From JABDIY01 sp963803845 (GTDB lineage: Bacteria > Actinomycetota > Acidimicrobiia > Acidimicrobiales > SZUA-35), in the NCBI GenBank assembly GCA_963803845.1, contig CAWDNZ010000005.1, positions 2,405,952 through 2,469,951 on the forward strand: DNA of 64,000 bases, written 5' to 3'. Position 1 is the stretch's first letter, and each line of letters begins with the position of its first letter. Shown here piece after piece: positions 62,485 to 64,000 of this stretch. The translations under genes and the position numbers were made by a program. The notes below the pieces were generated by a model. That model made no database searches and was not told the DNA's origin. It saw nothing but the letters and a program-made list of their open reading frames with translations.

Positions 62485-64000
62485 ATGACACGACGCGCAG
62501 GAGGAAGGGCTGCCCGTGTGGCGCTCCGAGAGGCACCGCTCGGGGAGGACGCACGCGCCGTATGGCCGGGTATGCCTGGCGGGAAATTCAAGCCGCTGAC
62601 GCGACAAGGAGTGCGAGGAAGTCTTCCAAGCCGCGCTCAACATGCTTGAGGACATCGGGATGGGTCAAGCAACGCCCGAGTTCATCGAGATCGTGACCGC
62701 CGCGGGCGGTCATATGGATGAACACGACCGACTGCGCTTCCCGCGCGATCTCGTCAAGCACAGTATGGACATCGCCGCGAAGGAGTTCACACTTCACGGC
62801 TTCAACAGCGATGAGGGAATCGAGATCGGCGGAAATCGAGTGCACTTCAGCACTGCGGGCGCAGCGGTCTTGATGCTCGATCACGAGACGGAACGGTTCC
62901 GCCACAGCACGCTGCAAGACGTGTACGACTGCGCCCGTCTCGGAGACACGCTCGACAACATCCACATGTTCGTGCGCACCGTGGTCGCCCGAGACATGGT
63001 GCTTTCGCGAGACCTGGATATCAACACCGCGTACGCGGTGATGATGGGAACCTCGAAGCCGCAGGGCACCGCGATGTTCGAGCCCGGGCATGTCCACGAG
63101 GTCGTCGCGATGTACGACATGGCTCTGGGCGGTGAAGGCGAATTCCGTCGACGACCCTTCTGCATGGCCAACAACACCTTTGTCGTGCCTCCTCTTCGCT
63201 TCGCCCACGACTCAGCGCTCTGCATGGCCGAACAGGTTCGTGTGGGTATGCCGATCAACCTCTTGTCCGCTGGGCAAGCCGGGGCCACGTCACCTGCTGC
63301 CCTCGCCGGCTCGCTCGTTCAGGCGCTGGCGGAATGCCTTGCCGCGCTCACCTGTGTGAACCTGATCAGCCCTGGCCATCCGTGCATCATGGGTCTCTGG
63401 CCATTCGTCTCCGATCTTCGCACTGGCGCAATGAGTGGCGGGAGTGGAGAAGAGGCGATCCTCAATGCTGCTGCCGCTCAGGTTGCGGGTCAGTACCTCG
63501 GACTTCCCGTCGGCGTGGCTGCGGGCATGGCCGACTCCAAGCTCCCCGACAATCAGGCTGGACATGAAAAGGGCATGACGGTCTCCCTCGCAGCCAACGC
63601 TGGAGCAAACCTCGTCTATGAATCTGCCGGCATGCTCGCAAGCCTCATGGGGTGCTCGCTCGAGGCGATGGTCATCGACAACGACATGCTGGGATCCATC
63701 AACCGCACGGTCCGCGGAATCGAGATCACGCCAGACACGCTGTCAACCGAGGCGATGCGCGATGTGGTGTTCGGTGCCGGCCATTTCCTTGGCCATGCCC
63801 AAACGTTGAGCATGATGCAGAGCGAGTACACCTACCCTCTCGTGAGCGATCGCAACAGCCCTGATGACTGGGTTGACGCCGGAGCGAAGAACGTGAGGGA
63901 GACCGCGCACAACTACGTCACGAAGACACTCGCTACCCATTTCCCCGATCACGTCAGCCCCGAGGCTGATGCCAAGATACGCGCTGCCTTCGACAACATT
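62485..64000 (+). pseudogene. MttB-family methyltransferase (non-pyrrolysine type), 5' part, one frameshift
   Basis: ATG 62485 encodes a basic start and GGKFKPLT up to 62598; a shift by one base then leads to ECEEVFQAALNMLEDIGMGQ and a long frame open to the window edge. Family blocks include ANNTFVVPPLRFAHDSALCM, AGQAGATSPAALAGSLVQAL and LRTGAMSGGSGEEAILNAAA. There is no in-frame TAG, so it is not a pyrrolysine MttB but a member of the wider superfamily that includes glycine-betaine and proline-betaine corrinoid methyltransferases. The single shift may be an assembly error. No corrinoid protein gene is visible within the window. Confidence 0.82.

Noticed and set aside
62600..64000. Pyrrolysine (in-frame TAG) in the MttB-like gene
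   Set aside because: No TAG occurs in the coding frame through the window edge, so the non-pyrrolysine type is called.

Overview
The window looks like a chromosomal segment of a high-GC actinobacterium, most likely an Acidimicrobiia-type (Ilumatobacter-like) marine or aquatic aerobe. This is inferred from high-GC codon use, frequent GTG/TTG starts, tightly overlapping operons, and a gene mix of betaine-type demethylation flavoenzymes, MttB-family protein, many VOC/ABM/DUF1801 proteins and two-component systems. I see no rRNA, tRNA, CRISPR array or complete insertion sequence.

Layout. 1-5.8 kb: 3'-truncated hydantoinase/5-oxoprolinase, DUF899 and DUF427 proteins, two unknowns. 6-12 kb: animal-type haem peroxidase, DoxX-like membrane protein, a secreted helical protein followed by an OmpR-type regulator and membrane kinase. 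12.5-16.1 kb: a nitric-oxide-type sensory module made of an H-NOX protein with all canonical haem-pocket residues, a histidine kinase that has lost its phospho-acceptor histidine, a hybrid kinase with REC and HPt, and a convergent OmpR regulator. 16-25 kb: a cell-envelope polysaccharide locus (flippase-like protein, two STAS proteins, a GT2-GT4 fusion, and three large membrane or extracytoplasmic proteins). 25-37 kb: mixed accessory genes, including a TetR/SRPBCC pair with two matching operators, a CDGSH protein, a carboxymuconolactone-decarboxylase-like gene with an in-frame TGA exactly at the second Cys of CxxC, and a polymorphic-toxin-like gene with adjacent immunity-like gene. 37-48 kb: a secreted LTD/EEP nuclease, a secreted 5'-nucleotidase and several lipoproteins, many broken by single-base frameshifts. 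48-52 kb: MBL-rhodanese protein, cytidine deaminase, VOC protein. 52-57.3 kb: a complete bacterial microcompartment (BMC) operon. 57.5-64 kb: two dimethylglycine/sarcosine-dehydrogenase-like flavoenzymes and the 5' part of an MttB-family methyltransferase.

How the genes may work together. The BMC operon encodes one hexameric, two trimeric and three pentameric shell proteins around an RpiB-like protein, deoxyribose-phosphate aldolase and a CoA-acylating-type aldehyde dehydrogenase. This matches the sugar-phosphate-utilising class of metabolosome: deoxyribose-5-phosphate would be cleaved to glyceraldehyde-3-phosphate and acetaldehyde, and acetaldehyde oxidised to acetyl-CoA inside the shell. 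A secreted nuclease, a secreted 5'-nucleotidase and cytidine deaminase lie 2-15 kb away, so the region can be read as a route from extracellular DNA to central carbon. That link is inference.

Three families of short palindromic repeats (about 80, 50 and 55 bp; 5, 4 and 3 copies) are scattered in intergenic gaps. Single-base frameshifts are concentrated at 34.9-48 kb; because reading continues cleanly in the new frame each time, many may be assembly indels rather than true pseudogenes.
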